From contig WQYW01000035.1 of the NCBI GenBank assembly GCA_009781045.1, positions 1-38,033 on the forward strand: DNA of 38,033 nucleotides, written 5' to 3'. Under the pieces are notes generated by a model. It did not search any database, was not told the DNA's origin, and worked only from the letters and a program-made list of their open reading frames with translations. How positions within the stretch are numbered: position 1 is the stretch's first letter; each line of letters opens with the position of its first letter. The translations under genes and the position numbers were made by a program. This document shows, one piece after another, positions 1 to 7,296 of this stretch. This DNA comes from Alphaproteobacteria bacterium (lineage in GTDB: Bacteria > Pseudomonadota > Alphaproteobacteria > Rhizobiales > Xanthobacteraceae).

Positions 1-220
1 CGCCCTGCTCGACAGCGTCCAGCTCTTCGGCATGGGCTATTCCTGGGGCGGCTATGAGAGCCTGGTCATCCCCTTTGACTGCAGCGACTACCGTACCGCG
101 ACCCGCTGGGCTCCGGGCGGCCCCACGTTACGTTTCCATATCGGACTTGAAAACACCGACGACCTCAAGGCGGATCTCGAGCGCGGCTTTGCCGCCTTCA
201 ACGCCGCCCGCGCCGCCTGA
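1..220 (+). CDS. metC: Cystathionine beta-lyase, C-terminal end (partial)
   Basis: Only the last 72 or so codons lie in the window; the gene is open to the left edge and ends with TGA at 218-220. The enzyme is a PLP-dependent member of the Cys/Met metabolism family that splits cystathionine to homocysteine, pyruvate and ammonia in the cytosol, in methionine synthesis. The family signature near the C-terminus is clear: a stretch reading LFGMGYSWGGYESL followed by RWAPGGPTLRFHIGLEN and an acidic DDLKADLERGF helix, which is how these lyases end. The PLP-binding lysine is outside the window, so catalytic integrity cannot be judged. The downstream neighbour is a degraded fragment, so no operon partner is visible. 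Confidence 0.93.
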   Translation, partial: ALLDSVQLFGMGYSWGGYESLVIPFDCSDYRTATRWAPGGPTLRFHIGLENTDDLKADLERGFAAFNAARAA

Positions 221-424
221 TACTGGCTCGCAGGTCCGCAAGCTCAGGGTGTGCCTTCCGCCCAAGCCGACCAGCAGTTCAAGGCACGCAGGCTGCCGAG
301 GAAACCTTTGCCCATCGTGACCTCGGCGTTGAGAACGGCATCCAGCATGGCGGCAGTGTCACCTGTGCCGCCTGCGCGGCTGCTGTGAAAGAGGCATCGC
401 CAAAACCACCGACACCGCCCGCCA

Positions 425-613
425 GGCGATGCAAAAGGATCGGTGAGCATCAGCTTCCGGATCGGACCATCCGATAGCCCCGAACAGATTGAGGTCGCGA
501 AACCCTCACACCCTATCCTCAACGAAACCGCACGCCGCATTGTCGCAGCGATCCGCCTGCCGCCACCGCCTGATCCCACATTCTCCGCCACCATCGCCAT
601 CAAATTCGAATAG
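425..613 (+). pseudogene. TonB C-terminal domain remnant
   Basis: The frame ending at TAG 611-613 reads GSVSISFRIGPSDSPEQIEV, then PILNETARRIVAAIRLPPPP and PTFSATIAIKFE. This is the layout of a TonB C-terminal domain: a beta strand after a Gly, a helix with Ala-Arg repeats, a proline run, and a final strand ending in I-x-F. Upstream, the same frame hits TGA at 386-388. Proline- and lysine-rich coding-like sequence (KPPTPP) continues only in another frame (361-425), so the start and the membrane anchor are lost or frameshifted. TonB domains pass proton-motive energy to outer-membrane receptors. No start codon or ribosome site suggests an intact gene, so I treat it as decayed. The stretch 221-424 holds nothing else I can defend. 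Confidence 0.55.
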
Positions 614-633
614 ACCTGTAAGGGGAAAGAGCC

Positions 634-1980
634 TTGGAAAAGAGAACAGCCTTGGGACAGAAAAGAGCCGTGCCCGCTGTCAAACCCGCTTGTGCTACCC
701 TGATGTGGCGTCCCTGGCCTGTTGCCATGGCAGGCCTGTGCGCCCTGGCCGTTCTTCTTCCCACCGGAGCTTCGGCCGCGGAACTCTATCGCTGGCTGCA
801 ATACGTCCCCGGTGGGCTTGAGGCCCGGGCGGTGACCGACGCCGCGCAATGTCCGCCGGCCTCGATCGACGGCAAGCCTGCGGTGATGAGCGAACGCGCC
901 CCGCCCGGCGGCAGTTTCCCGGTCCGCACCTGCTTCCTGGCGATTGCGAAGGAAGCCCGTCAGCTCAGCGTGGCCGATGCCCCCCTGCCACTGCCCAAAG
1001 CCAGAGCTGAGCGCATCCTGATCATTGGCGACACCGGCTGTCGCATATCGGGCAAACAGGTCCAGGCCTGCAACGACATCGCCGAGTGGCCGTTCCGCCG
1101 CAATGCCGAGATGGCCGCGTCCTTCAAACCCGATCTCATCATCCATGTCGGCGATGTCCATTATCGGGACAAAGCCTGCCCCAGCGGCAATTCGGGCTGC
1201 GCCGGCTCCCCCTTCGGCGACAACTGGCTGGTCTGGAAGGAAGACTTCTTCAAGCCCGCCGCAGCGCTTCTGCCCGTCGCTCCCTGGGTCATGGTGCGGG
1301 GGAACCACGAGGACTGCAGACACGGCGACAGAGGCTGGGCGCGAACGCTCGATGCCTATCCTTTCGCTCACGGCGCCGGCAGCGACGCCTGCCTTGGACC
1401 GGAAGAACCCTATTCCCTCGATATCGGCGGCGTCACCATCCTTGTCATCGATGTGTCGATGGCAGGAAAATTTGAAAACAAGGCGCAGCTCGAGCGCTGT
1501 CAGTCGCAGTTCCAGTCCGCCGCTTCCCTGCCCGGACCGGTCTGGCTTGCCATCCACCGCCCGATCTGGGCCGTGGAGAATGTCGGCAGCGACAAGGACG
1601 AAGACGACGGCGTGCTGGACGCGGCTGCCCGCCACAGCCTGCCCGCCAACATCGCGGCTCTCATCTCCGGCCATCATCATACTTTCGAAGTGATGGGTTA
1701 CGTCCAGGACCTGCCGGTACAGGTGGTGTCCGGTCATGGCGGCGACGAACTCGCTCCCCATGCGCCTGACACCGTCAAGGGACTGCGCATCAATGACGTC
1801 GAGGTCAAAGATGGCATCGCGCGCCCCCATCGTTTCGGTTTCTCGATGATCGAGCGCGCCACAGCGCGCCCTGGCGACACCACCTGGCAGTTGACCGGAT
1901 ACGATACGCAGGGGCACCCGATCGGGGCATGCGCCGTCAACGGGCGCGAGGTCCGTTGTGACACGCCGCCGGCACCTTGA
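634..1980 (+). CDS. Secreted calcineurin-like metallophosphoesterase
   Basis: This 448-aa protein has the metallophosphoesterase metal-binding motifs in order: IGDTG (D133), HVGDVHYRD (D174), GNHED (N224, H225), a histidine near 308 (AIHRP) and SGHHHTFE (H347/H349). Two divalent metals are expected to be bound for phosphomonoester or diester hydrolysis; the substrate cannot be read from sequence. A hydrophobic stretch ending in PTGASAA (residues about 31-49) looks like a signal peptide, so the enzyme is probably periplasmic. I chose the TTG at 634 because AAGGGG lies about 8 nt upstream. The ATG at 703 would give a more usual signal peptide length but has no clear ribosome site. Several paired cysteines fit an exported fold. 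Confidence 0.85.
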   Translation: MEKRTALGQKRAVPAVKPACATLMWRPWPVAMAGLCALAVLLPTGASAAELYRWLQYVPGGLEARAVTDAAQCPPASIDGKPAVMSERAPPGGSFPVRTCFLAIAKEARQLSVADAPLPLPKARAERILIIGDTGCRISGKQVQACNDIAEWPFRRNAEMAASFKPDLIIHVGDVHYRDKACPSGNSGCAGSPFGDNWLVWKEDFFKPAAALLPVAPWVMVRGNHEDCRHGDRGWARTLDAYPFAHGAGSDACLGPEEPYSLDIGGVTILVIDVSMAGKFENKAQLERCQSQFQSAASLPGPVWLAIHRPIWAVENVGSDKDEDDGVLDAAARHSLPANIAALISGHHHTFEVMGYVQDLPVQVVSGHGGDELAPHAPDTVKGLRINDVEVKDGIARPHRFGFSMIERATARPGDTTWQLTGYDTQGHPIGACAVNGREVRCDTPPAP

Positions 1981-2309
1981 ATGTCGGGGCTGATCCCTGT
2001 CTGGCGGAATTCACCGGCGACGACGGGTCGCTGGTCGGTAACGGCGGCCCCGCTCTTTGCTTTCCGCCCTTTGATGCGGGATGCGGCGGAAAGCGACGAG
2101 CCAAAATGCGCATGATTCTCAGCTCCTGGAACCAGCCGAGTATGTACAGGGCGCCATGATCTTCAATCCTGCTCACGAGACTGTGTTCCGGGCCACTCTT
2201 GCGGCAATCTCGCAGACTGACCACTTCGTTCTCCACGACACCCGACCGCACTGAATGCCGCCGCCCGATTGCTGCGCGGATCCATGATCCAGATGGTGGA
2301 GATTGAAGA
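1981..2309. other. Intergenic stretch with one weak small ORF
   Basis: No recognisable gene lies here. A plus-strand reading frame from ATG 2081 to TGA 2252-2254 (57 codons) has moderately G/C-rich third positions and ends in a plausible helix followed by QTDHFVLHDTRPH. It has no convincing ribosome site and matches no family I know. The 3' end of the gap carries GGTGGAG at about 2294-2300, the ribosome site for the dioxygenase that follows. Confidence 0.3.
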
Positions 2310-2993
2310 TTGACAGTGGAACCAGACACCCTGACTTTTTCGACCCACGGTGCCCAGCTCTTGCGGGCCGCACTTTCCCGCGATCAGCTCGCTGGGCTGG
2401 AAGCGATCCTTCGCCCTTTGCCGCAGGATCGTGCCGGCGTCAGGCTCAGAGACGTCGCCGGCCTTGGCCCCTTGCTCGCTTCAACGGGAGACATCGGTCG
2501 CTTTGCCGCTTCCGTACTGGGTGCCAATTGCCGCCCGGTCAGAGCCATCCTGTTCGACAAGACTGCGGAGAGCAACTGGGTCGTGGGATGGCATCAGGAT
2601 CGCACCATTGCCGTCAGGGAGCGGGTCGCAGTCGAAGGCTTCGAAACCTGGAGTGTCAAGAGCGGCATGTTGCATGTCGAGCCCCCTTTCGAATTATTGT
2701 CGCGCATGGTGACATTGCGCGTCCATCTCGATCCGGTACCCGCAACCAACGCACCGCTTCTCATCGCCCCCGGTTCGCACAAGTTTGGCCGCGTGCCAGA
2801 TCATGAGGTGCGCGAGACTGCTGGGCGTTGCGGCATCGTCACCTGTGTGGCCGAAGCCGGCGATATCTGGCTTTACGCCTCCGCCATTCTTCACGCCTCG
2901 GAAGCAGCCGCCACGCCGCGACATCGCCGGGTGCTGCACGTCGATTTTTCTGCCGAGGAGCTTCCCGGCGGCCTGGAGTGGCAAGGGGTCTGA
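2310..2993 (+). CDS. Phytanoyl-CoA dioxygenase (PhyH)-like protein
   Basis: This 227-aa protein has the Fe(II)/2-oxoglutarate dioxygenase signature: WHQD (H and D iron ligands, about residue 93), a distal histidine in SAILHASE, and an arginine in RRVLHVDF that would hold the 2-oxoglutarate carboxylate. Other family traits are PLLIAPGSHKFGR before the distal histidine and GDIWLYA. Such enzymes hydroxylate small molecules; the substrate is unknown. The start is TTG at 2310, with GGTGGAG about 9 nt upstream; no ATG exists before the catalytic core. The protein is shorter than human PhyH but typical of bacterial members. It stands alone between a metallophosphatase and the A/T-rich three-gene cassette, so context gives no pathway. 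Confidence 0.85.
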   Translation: MTVEPDTLTFSTHGAQLLRAALSRDQLAGLEAILRPLPQDRAGVRLRDVAGLGPLLASTGDIGRFAASVLGANCRPVRAILFDKTAESNWVVGWHQDRTIAVRERVAVEGFETWSVKSGMLHVEPPFELLSRMVTLRVHLDPVPATNAPLLIAPGSHKFGRVPDHEVRETAGRCGIVTCVAEAGDIWLYASAILHASEAAATPRHRRVLHVDFSAEELPGGLEWQGV

Positions 2994-3276
2994 ATTGTCA
3001 TCACCAAAGCAGCGCCCGCGGACGGTCCTCGCCGTACAATCGCGAAAACACTCCCGCAAGCAGTCTTGAGTGTTGAGTGGCCAGGGGAGGAACCGGGCTG
3101 TCTGCGAACGCGGGTGTGCCCGGCCACATTGCATTCCATTCCCGCCTGCCGCCCGAGCAAAACTCAAAACTCGACTTCGCCTGAACCCGACTTTCCAGAT
3201 TGGCCCCAGGCGAGGTGGAGTGGCTGGCCCTCGGGTTGCCTTTCGTTTCACCCTGGCACACCGGAACCGCCAGGAT
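2994..3276. other. Junction before the A/T-rich cassette, no gene seen
   Basis: This stretch separates the dioxygenase from the 3' end of the minus-strand cassette. No frame on either strand carries recognisable motifs. Base composition changes from G/C-rich to clearly more A/T-rich near 3300, which marks one edge of the presumed transferred block. I looked for a direct repeat shared with the other flank (5498-5792) and for a tRNA end, and found neither. Confidence 0.4.
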
Positions 3277-4098
3277 TCACACCCCTCCCCGGTTATTGAA
3301 CATCGAAGGCTGGCTGTTCTTCAGGCTGACATGCTCGGATCGCCACTCTCTAAGGTCGAGCAGTTCCCGAAAAGTGACAGCCATATCTGACACTATTTCG
3401 CACGACAGAAGCTCAATATTCTTCCAACCCCACCGAGCGCGGCACTTTTCTGCAAATGCATTCTCAATCTCACGTGACGCATCTTTCGCACATTTCTCCG
3501 CAATCTCTTTGTTATGGTCCGTATCGTACACCAAAATAGTTGTTAGAGTATATGGATCGTCCTCGCCGATGCGCTCAACATCGTCTTCCACTTCAAGAAA
3601 GATTCCCCGGATGTGGTCACCGTATCGGGCAGAAACCTTTCGAAACACCGCCTCGATTCCCGTCGCCTTCAACCTGCTGTTGAATTCGTTGGAGAACGCG
3701 GATCGATAATACCGAGCGGCCAGCCAGCGCTGGAGAATCACAAGTTCGTCACGCGAAAGAGCATCAGATGGATCAGGATCGTGATCGGACAGAAACTCTT
3801 TCGACAGGACCTGCTTCTTTACAGCGAACAGATCGACAACTACAGTCTGCGCACCAGCAGAACAATTGAGGTGAAGCCGCCTGACGTTCTTCGCATGCGT
3901 GTAATTGCCGTCTGATTTGCAGACTATACCACCAACAATGATCTCAATATATGGCTCAACATCGGGTTCCTGAGCCAGGTCACAATCGTGCGAAATTACG
4001 ATTGCCACCTGGTCGGCGCTCTCAATGACGCTGCCAGCCGCATCCGCTGCCAGAAAACCGCCTTGACGCCATTTGGTATTACCATTCCAAACAGCCAT
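3277..4098 (-). CDS. SHDCD-motif protein of unknown function (cassette gene 3)
   Basis: This 273-aa protein is the last gene of a three-gene minus-strand set. Its N-terminus carries VAIVISHDCDLAQ (residues 31-43) and then EPYIEIIVG and DGNYTHAKNVRRLHL. I recall this combination from uncharacterised proteins that recur beside helix-turn-helix and TIGR04255 genes, but I know no assigned function. The closely spaced His, Asp and Cys could bind metal or form an active site (inference). The C-terminal half is rich in charged residues and predicted helix (REIENAFAEKCRARWGWKNIELLS). There is no signal peptide or membrane segment, so it is probably cytosolic. It starts at ATG 4098, 10 bp after the stop of the HTH gene, so translation is probably coupled. 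Codon use is more A/T-rich than in the flanking genes. Confidence 0.75.
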   Translation of the reverse strand: MAVWNGNTKWRQGGFLAADAAGSVIESADQVAIVISHDCDLAQEPDVEPYIEIIVGGIVCKSDGNYTHAKNVRRLHLNCSAGAQTVVVDLFAVKKQVLSKEFLSDHDPDPSDALSRDELVILQRWLAARYYRSAFSNEFNSRLKATGIEAVFRKVSARYGDHIRGIFLEVEDDVERIGEDDPYTLTTILVYDTDHNKEIAEKCAKDASREIENAFAEKCRARWGWKNIELLSCEIVSDMAVTFRELLDLREWRSEHVSLKNSQPSMFNNRGGV

Positions 4099-4108
4099 AA
4101 GCTAAGCC

Positions 4109-4717
4109 TTAGCCTTTCTCGCCGAGGATCGGCGCACCAATCGGAATTGATCGAAACTTGCGGTCTTTCCTTGGGCCAAGCAGCGCATCCAGGCGCGCCC
4201 GTTGATCGCTCTCGTGCTGGAGCATTGCTATGAGATCACCCGCACATTTCTCCGCACTTTCGCCTGCCCTGACCATATCAATAAACGTTTTTCCATCAGC
4301 AATTTTGCGGCGCGAGAGGTAACGGGCATTCTCAATATTTGCGTTCTGAATCATGTCCGCGGCCCGCGCAACATCCTGCAGCCGAATCTGATTACTGGCT
4401 GCGATCGTCTTCCCGGACTGCCAGTCATAGATTGCTTGCCGAGATACATCAAAAAGGGAAGCCATTTCTGTCACGCTGAACTTGAACACGTCTCGAACGT
4501 GAGAAAGATCATCGGCAGGCGTTCGCTCAACGTCCGGTGTGCTCCGGAACACCGAAACGTCATACCGCGCCAGCACGTATCCCTTATCACCACGAGTTTC
4601 GTAATAATTCCCGGTCAACGAACCGCCTGTGCCGACCAGCAACGCGACGAGTATATCGCAAGCAGCGACCGAAGCCGAGAAAGAGTGTTCCGAATTCGCT
4701 TTGGGATTCGTTTCCAC
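4109..4717 (-). CDS. Helix-turn-helix protein (cassette gene 2)
   Basis: This 202-aa protein has a central XRE/Cro-like helix-turn-helix at about residues 76-105: FKFSVTEMASLFDVSRQAIYDW, with the recognition helix around VSRQAIYDWQ. An N-terminal 70-residue part contains a hydrophobic patch (CDILVALLVGTGG) and a Tyr-rich strand. The C-terminal part is helical and charged, with KTFIDMVRAGESAEKCAGDLIAMLQ. The start is GTG at 4717 with GGAGG about 9 nt upstream, and the stop of the TIGR04255 gene lies 6 bp before it. It probably regulates its own operon, or acts as the DNA-binding partner of its neighbours; both are inference. The family beyond the HTH is not one I can name. Confidence 0.8.
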   Translation of the reverse strand: METNPKANSEHSFSASVAACDILVALLVGTGGSLTGNYYETRGDKGYVLARYDVSVFRSTPDVERTPADDLSHVRDVFKFSVTEMASLFDVSRQAIYDWQSGKTIAASNQIRLQDVARAADMIQNANIENARYLSRRKIADGKTFIDMVRAGESAEKCAGDLIAMLQHESDQRARLDALLGPRKDRKFRSIPIGAPILGEKG

Positions 4718-4723
4718 TTTCTG

Positions 4724-5497
4724 CTACCTCCACTTATCCAGGGCATGCTGCGTTACGATCAGCCGGAACGCCCGGTCGATTTCATTATGAATCAGGAACA
4801 GATCCCGCTTCAGTTTTTCAGGATCGCACTTCACTCTGGTTTGAATATTGCCATCGCAATCCAGAATTGCATGAAGCCTCTTTAAGCTGCCAAATCGATG
4901 GGAAATTTCGACAGGTAAAGGCTGCAGATCCGGAGGCATACCAATGGCCCCGGAATGCATGACGGCACGTGAAACTGTTTTTACGCCGCCTCTGCGCACT
5001 ACCGTCTCACTGAAGGAATGCACCAACTCGCCATCCATCCTGCCAACCAATCCCATTACAGATGGCGTCAGGTAGAGCGACAAGTCATCGTCTGGGCAAA
5101 TAACATCAACATAGCGCACACCGACGCGATCGATATAGTGTATGCCGTTCACGGCATTTTCCACGATCTTCAGCCCATTCAGAAGCTGCGAAGAAAATTC
5201 CTCGAACACATCATATTCGGTCACGCAATAGCTGAGCGCATTTTCAAGGAGAACGAATGCATGTCCTTTTTCAAAATCTGAAAAAAGATACTGGATGGAA
5301 GACGTGACCGGCACGACGTGTGAGTCACCGACGTTCAGATTGAACGTCTGTATCGGGTTTTTTCGGAAGTCGGGAAACCCAAGCTTTCGAAAGGATTCCT
5401 GGATCGTTGGAATGTACTTCTCGAGTACGAGTACCGGGTTGAACTGAACCTGCGCCAGCACAAGGACGACCGGTGCGTTGCCCATTTTTTTGCCCAT
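4724..5497 (-). CDS. TIGR04255 family protein (cassette gene 1)
   Basis: This 257-aa protein opens with NAPVVLVLAQVQFNPVL and continues with IPTIQESFRKLGFPDF. This matches the start of the sporadically distributed TIGR04255 family, whose members have no known activity. Further traits are FEKGHAFVLLENALSYCVTEYDVFEEF and the IDRVGVRYVDVI strand, then a C-terminal helix with DRAFRLIVTQHALDKWR. It has no signal peptide or membrane segment. I chose ATG 5497 (MGKKMGN); GTG 5509 and ATG 5485 are in frame and possible. A run of G (TGGGGG) just upstream may serve as ribosome site. It is the first gene of the three-gene set, and the promoter-like sequence is about 30 bp upstream. Low G/C and the flanking gene contents suggest acquisition by transfer. 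Confidence 0.8.
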   Translation of the reverse strand: MGKKMGNAPVVLVLAQVQFNPVLVLEKYIPTIQESFRKLGFPDFRKNPIQTFNLNVGDSHVVPVTSSIQYLFSDFEKGHAFVLLENALSYCVTEYDVFEEFSSQLLNGLKIVENAVNGIHYIDRVGVRYVDVICPDDDLSLYLTPSVMGLVGRMDGELVHSFSETVVRRGGVKTVSRAVMHSGAIGMPPDLQPLPVEISHRFGSLKRLHAILDCDGNIQTRVKCDPEKLKRDLFLIHNEIDRAFRLIVTQHALDKWR

Positions 5498-5514
5498 GGC
5501 AGCCCCCACAGAAT

Positions 5515-5554
5515 TGCTTGACAGCCACTTTACAGTTTACATCCTGCTTGACAA
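5515..5554 (-). promoter_or_regulatory. Candidate promoter and operator repeats of the cassette
   Basis: On the minus strand TTGTCA (5554-5549) and TAAAGT (5532-5527) are separated by 16 bp, a good fit to a sigma-70-type promoter, and would start transcription about 25 bp before the first gene. The word TGCTTGACA occurs twice on the plus strand, at 5515-5523 and 5545-5553, 30 bp apart. A second direct repeat, TTTACA twice with one base between, fills 5529-5541. Such repeats around the -10 and -35 are expected of an operator; the HTH protein encoded downstream is the obvious candidate to bind (inference). Confidence 0.42.
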
Positions 5555-5792
5555 GTTACCAAACCGCAATGTGATTGCCTGCGTGCGCAGATTTGGCACC
5601 GCCAGCTGACGCTGGAAATTGACGGCGGCTGGCCGTGCGGTTTTATTTTGTAAATTCAAAGGCTTGACAACGGAAGCGGCCAGATTCGGGAACATGTTGA
5701 GGAATCGCAGGAGCCTGAAACCTGAAACGATCCCCGACGGGGTCAACGGGTAAAGCGACCAGGTCCCTCGTCTTGCGTGATCGCACCGCCGT
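5555..5792. other. Intergenic stretch with short inverted repeats
   Basis: No gene is seen. It holds a CCAGC-TGAC-GCTGG hairpin (5602-5615) and a G/C-rich hairpin CCCCG-A-CGGGG around 5731-5742. The latter lies downstream of the minus-strand membrane-protein gene and could end its transcription, although no clear T run follows. Confidence 0.3.
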
Positions 5793-6557
5793 TCAGAACG
5801 TTTGAACGATTTGCCTGTCGGCAGATTCACCCGAAAAATATGCGTTTGCTTTCGGACGGAAAAGGAAAAATGCGAGGATGGCAGGAACCAGGGCTGCTGG
5901 AATCAACATCAGCTTCATCGGAGATATCAAGGCTCCAATTACAAGACCGAGGACACTCCATCCGACGTAGAGCAGCCGCCCCCAATTCTTTCCGAAAAGC
6001 ATCGCTACCGCAGCCGCCAGGGTGACTGCCCACCCCACATACAGGATCGCGAACTGTACCGGGATCGAAACGGCACCCTTCTCCATCAGCGCTGTGGTCG
6101 CCGGATCGCTGAGAACGAAAATACCCCAGAGTGCACCGGAAACACCAAGCGCGATCAGGATCCATGCGATCACACTGACGGAGGTGGGGCGTGTCTTCTT
6201 CCCCGACGCCTTCTCCCCTGAGACCTTCTCCCCTGAGACTTTCTCCCCCGAAACCTGGCTGCCTCTGATCATGATGAAGTAGAGGTTGCGAAAATAGATC
6301 AAGAGGCTGAAGGCCTGACCGGCAATGAAGACGGCATCGCGGCGGTAGATGGCATAGGTCAGGAGCAGAGCGCCGCCACCGATGGAAAAGAACCAGAAGG
6401 CCACCGGAATGACGCTTCTGCGGGCACGCTCAGATGCGATCCACTGCACCACAAAGCGCATGGTGAACAGCGCCTGGGCGACAAAACCCAGCACCATCCA
6501 GCCATTCAACTGCGCCACAAAGACGTCGTGGAGATAATTGACCAGGCTATCGAGCAA
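5793..6557 (-). CDS. LABN-domain (lipid A synthase N-terminal domain) membrane protein
   Basis: This 254-aa integral membrane protein has the LABN domain (PF07578) at residues about 18-95: GWMVLGFVAQALFTMRFVVQWIASE, then SVIPVAFWFFSIGGGALLLTYAIYRRD and ISLLIYFRNLYF-like sequence. A short hydrophilic linker (about 101-121) follows, then four more membrane segments, giving about seven in all. The linker is made of near-identical VSGEK/ASGKK pentapeptides from a 15-bp DNA repeat (about 6200-6255). The start is TTG at 6557, overlapping the end of the GT2 gene by 11 bp; this tight overlap supports coupling. LABN proteins beside DPM1 and ArnT-like genes are thought to help polyprenyl-linked sugar transfer or flipping at the inner membrane; the exact activity is not known. 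Confidence 0.88.
   Translation of the reverse strand: MLDSLVNYLHDVFVAQLNGWMVLGFVAQALFTMRFVVQWIASERARRSVIPVAFWFFSIGGGALLLTYAIYRRDAVFIAGQAFSLLIYFRNLYFIMIRGSQVSGEKVSGEKVSGEKASGKKTRPTSVSVIAWILIALGVSGALWGIFVLSDPATTALMEKGAVSIPVQFAILYVGWAVTLAAAVAMLFGKNWGRLLYVGWSVLGLVIGALISPMKLMLIPAALVPAILAFFLFRPKANAYFSGESADRQIVQTF
6200..6255. repeat. 15-bp in-frame tandem repeat inside the LABN gene
   Basis: Units close to GACCTTCTCCCCTGA repeat about 3.5 times and encode VSGEK, VSGEK, VSGEK and ASGKK in a loop between membrane segments. Because the unit is a multiple of three, copy-number change would lengthen or shorten the loop without breaking the frame. Confidence 0.85.
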
Positions 6558-7287
6558 GCTTCACCTCGGTACCGTCAGGGGTCGTTTTCTTGCGACGGAG
6601 CAGCCACCATACCCCGCAGAGATCCATAATTCCGATCCATAACCGGTCGAAAAATCCGTAATTCGACACTCCCGAGCGGCGCGGCCGGTCGATCACGTCG
6701 ACATAGGCGATTTTATAGCCATCGCGGCGCACCAGCGCCGGCAGAAAGCGGTGCAGTCCGTCGAAATAGGGCAGGTCCAGGAACACGTCGCGCCGGAACG
6801 CCTTCAGACCGCAGCCGGTGTCACGGGTTCCATCTCTCAGGATGGCGTTGCGGACCTTATTGGCGACACGCGACTGCAGCTTCTTGAAACCGGTATCCTT
6901 GCGCCCGACACGCTGAGCGGCCACCAGACCGACATGGTCGTCCTGCTCCAGGGCTGTGATCAGATCGGGAAGAAATGCCGGGTCGTTCTGGCCGTCGCCA
7001 TCCAGCGTTGCCACGATGGTGCCCTGTGCCGCCCGCACGCCGCTGCGTACTGCGGCGGACTGGCCGCAGGAACGGGCATGGCGGATCTGGCGCAGATTGT
7101 CGCGACGCCCCATGATGGTGGTGAGGCGATCGCTGGTCATGTCGGTGGAACCGTCATTGACATAGACAATCTCATAGTCCCAGCGCCCATCAAGCGCCTG
7201 GGCAATCTCCTCGATCAGGGGGCCGATATTGTCCGCTTCATTGCGGACGGGAACGACAATCGAAATCACTGGCTGCGACGTGGACAA
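6547..7287 (-). CDS. DPM1-like family 2 glycosyltransferase
   Basis: This 246-aa cytosolic or membrane-associated GT2 enzyme shows the GT-A fold signatures: VVPVRNEADNI at the N-terminus, YEIVYVNDGSTD (about 40-50), ATLDGDGQNDP with the metal and nucleotide-sugar aspartates (about 93-103), and GCGLKAFRRDV. It resembles dolichol-phosphate mannosyltransferase and undecaprenyl-phosphate sugar synthases and should move a sugar from a nucleotide donor to a polyprenyl phosphate. C-terminal hydrophobic sequence (LWIGIMDLCGVWWLL) may touch the membrane. The start is TTG at 7287, 9 bp after the ArnT-like gene stops. The product would be the donor for that upstream membrane glycosyltransferase, which is the usual arrangement. 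Confidence 0.9.
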   Translation of the reverse strand: MSTSQPVISIVVPVRNEADNIGPLIEEIAQALDGRWDYEIVYVNDGSTDMTSDRLTTIMGRRDNLRQIRHARSCGQSAAVRSGVRAAQGTIVATLDGDGQNDPAFLPDLITALEQDDHVGLVAAQRVGRKDTGFKKLQSRVANKVRNAILRDGTRDTGCGLKAFRRDVFLDLPYFDGLHRFLPALVRRDGYKIAYVDVIDRPRRSGVSNYGFFDRLWIGIMDLCGVWWLLRRKKTTPDGTEVKLAR

Positions 7288-7296
7288 GAGGGAAAC

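Noticed and set aside
244..1917. 557-codon open frame on the minus strand
   Set aside because: It lies opposite the metallophosphatase gene, has no family motif, and its composition mirrors the codon bias of the real gene.
6200..6255. Possible CRISPR array
   Set aside because: The 15-bp units are contiguous without spacers and encode an in-frame peptide repeat; no cas gene is near.
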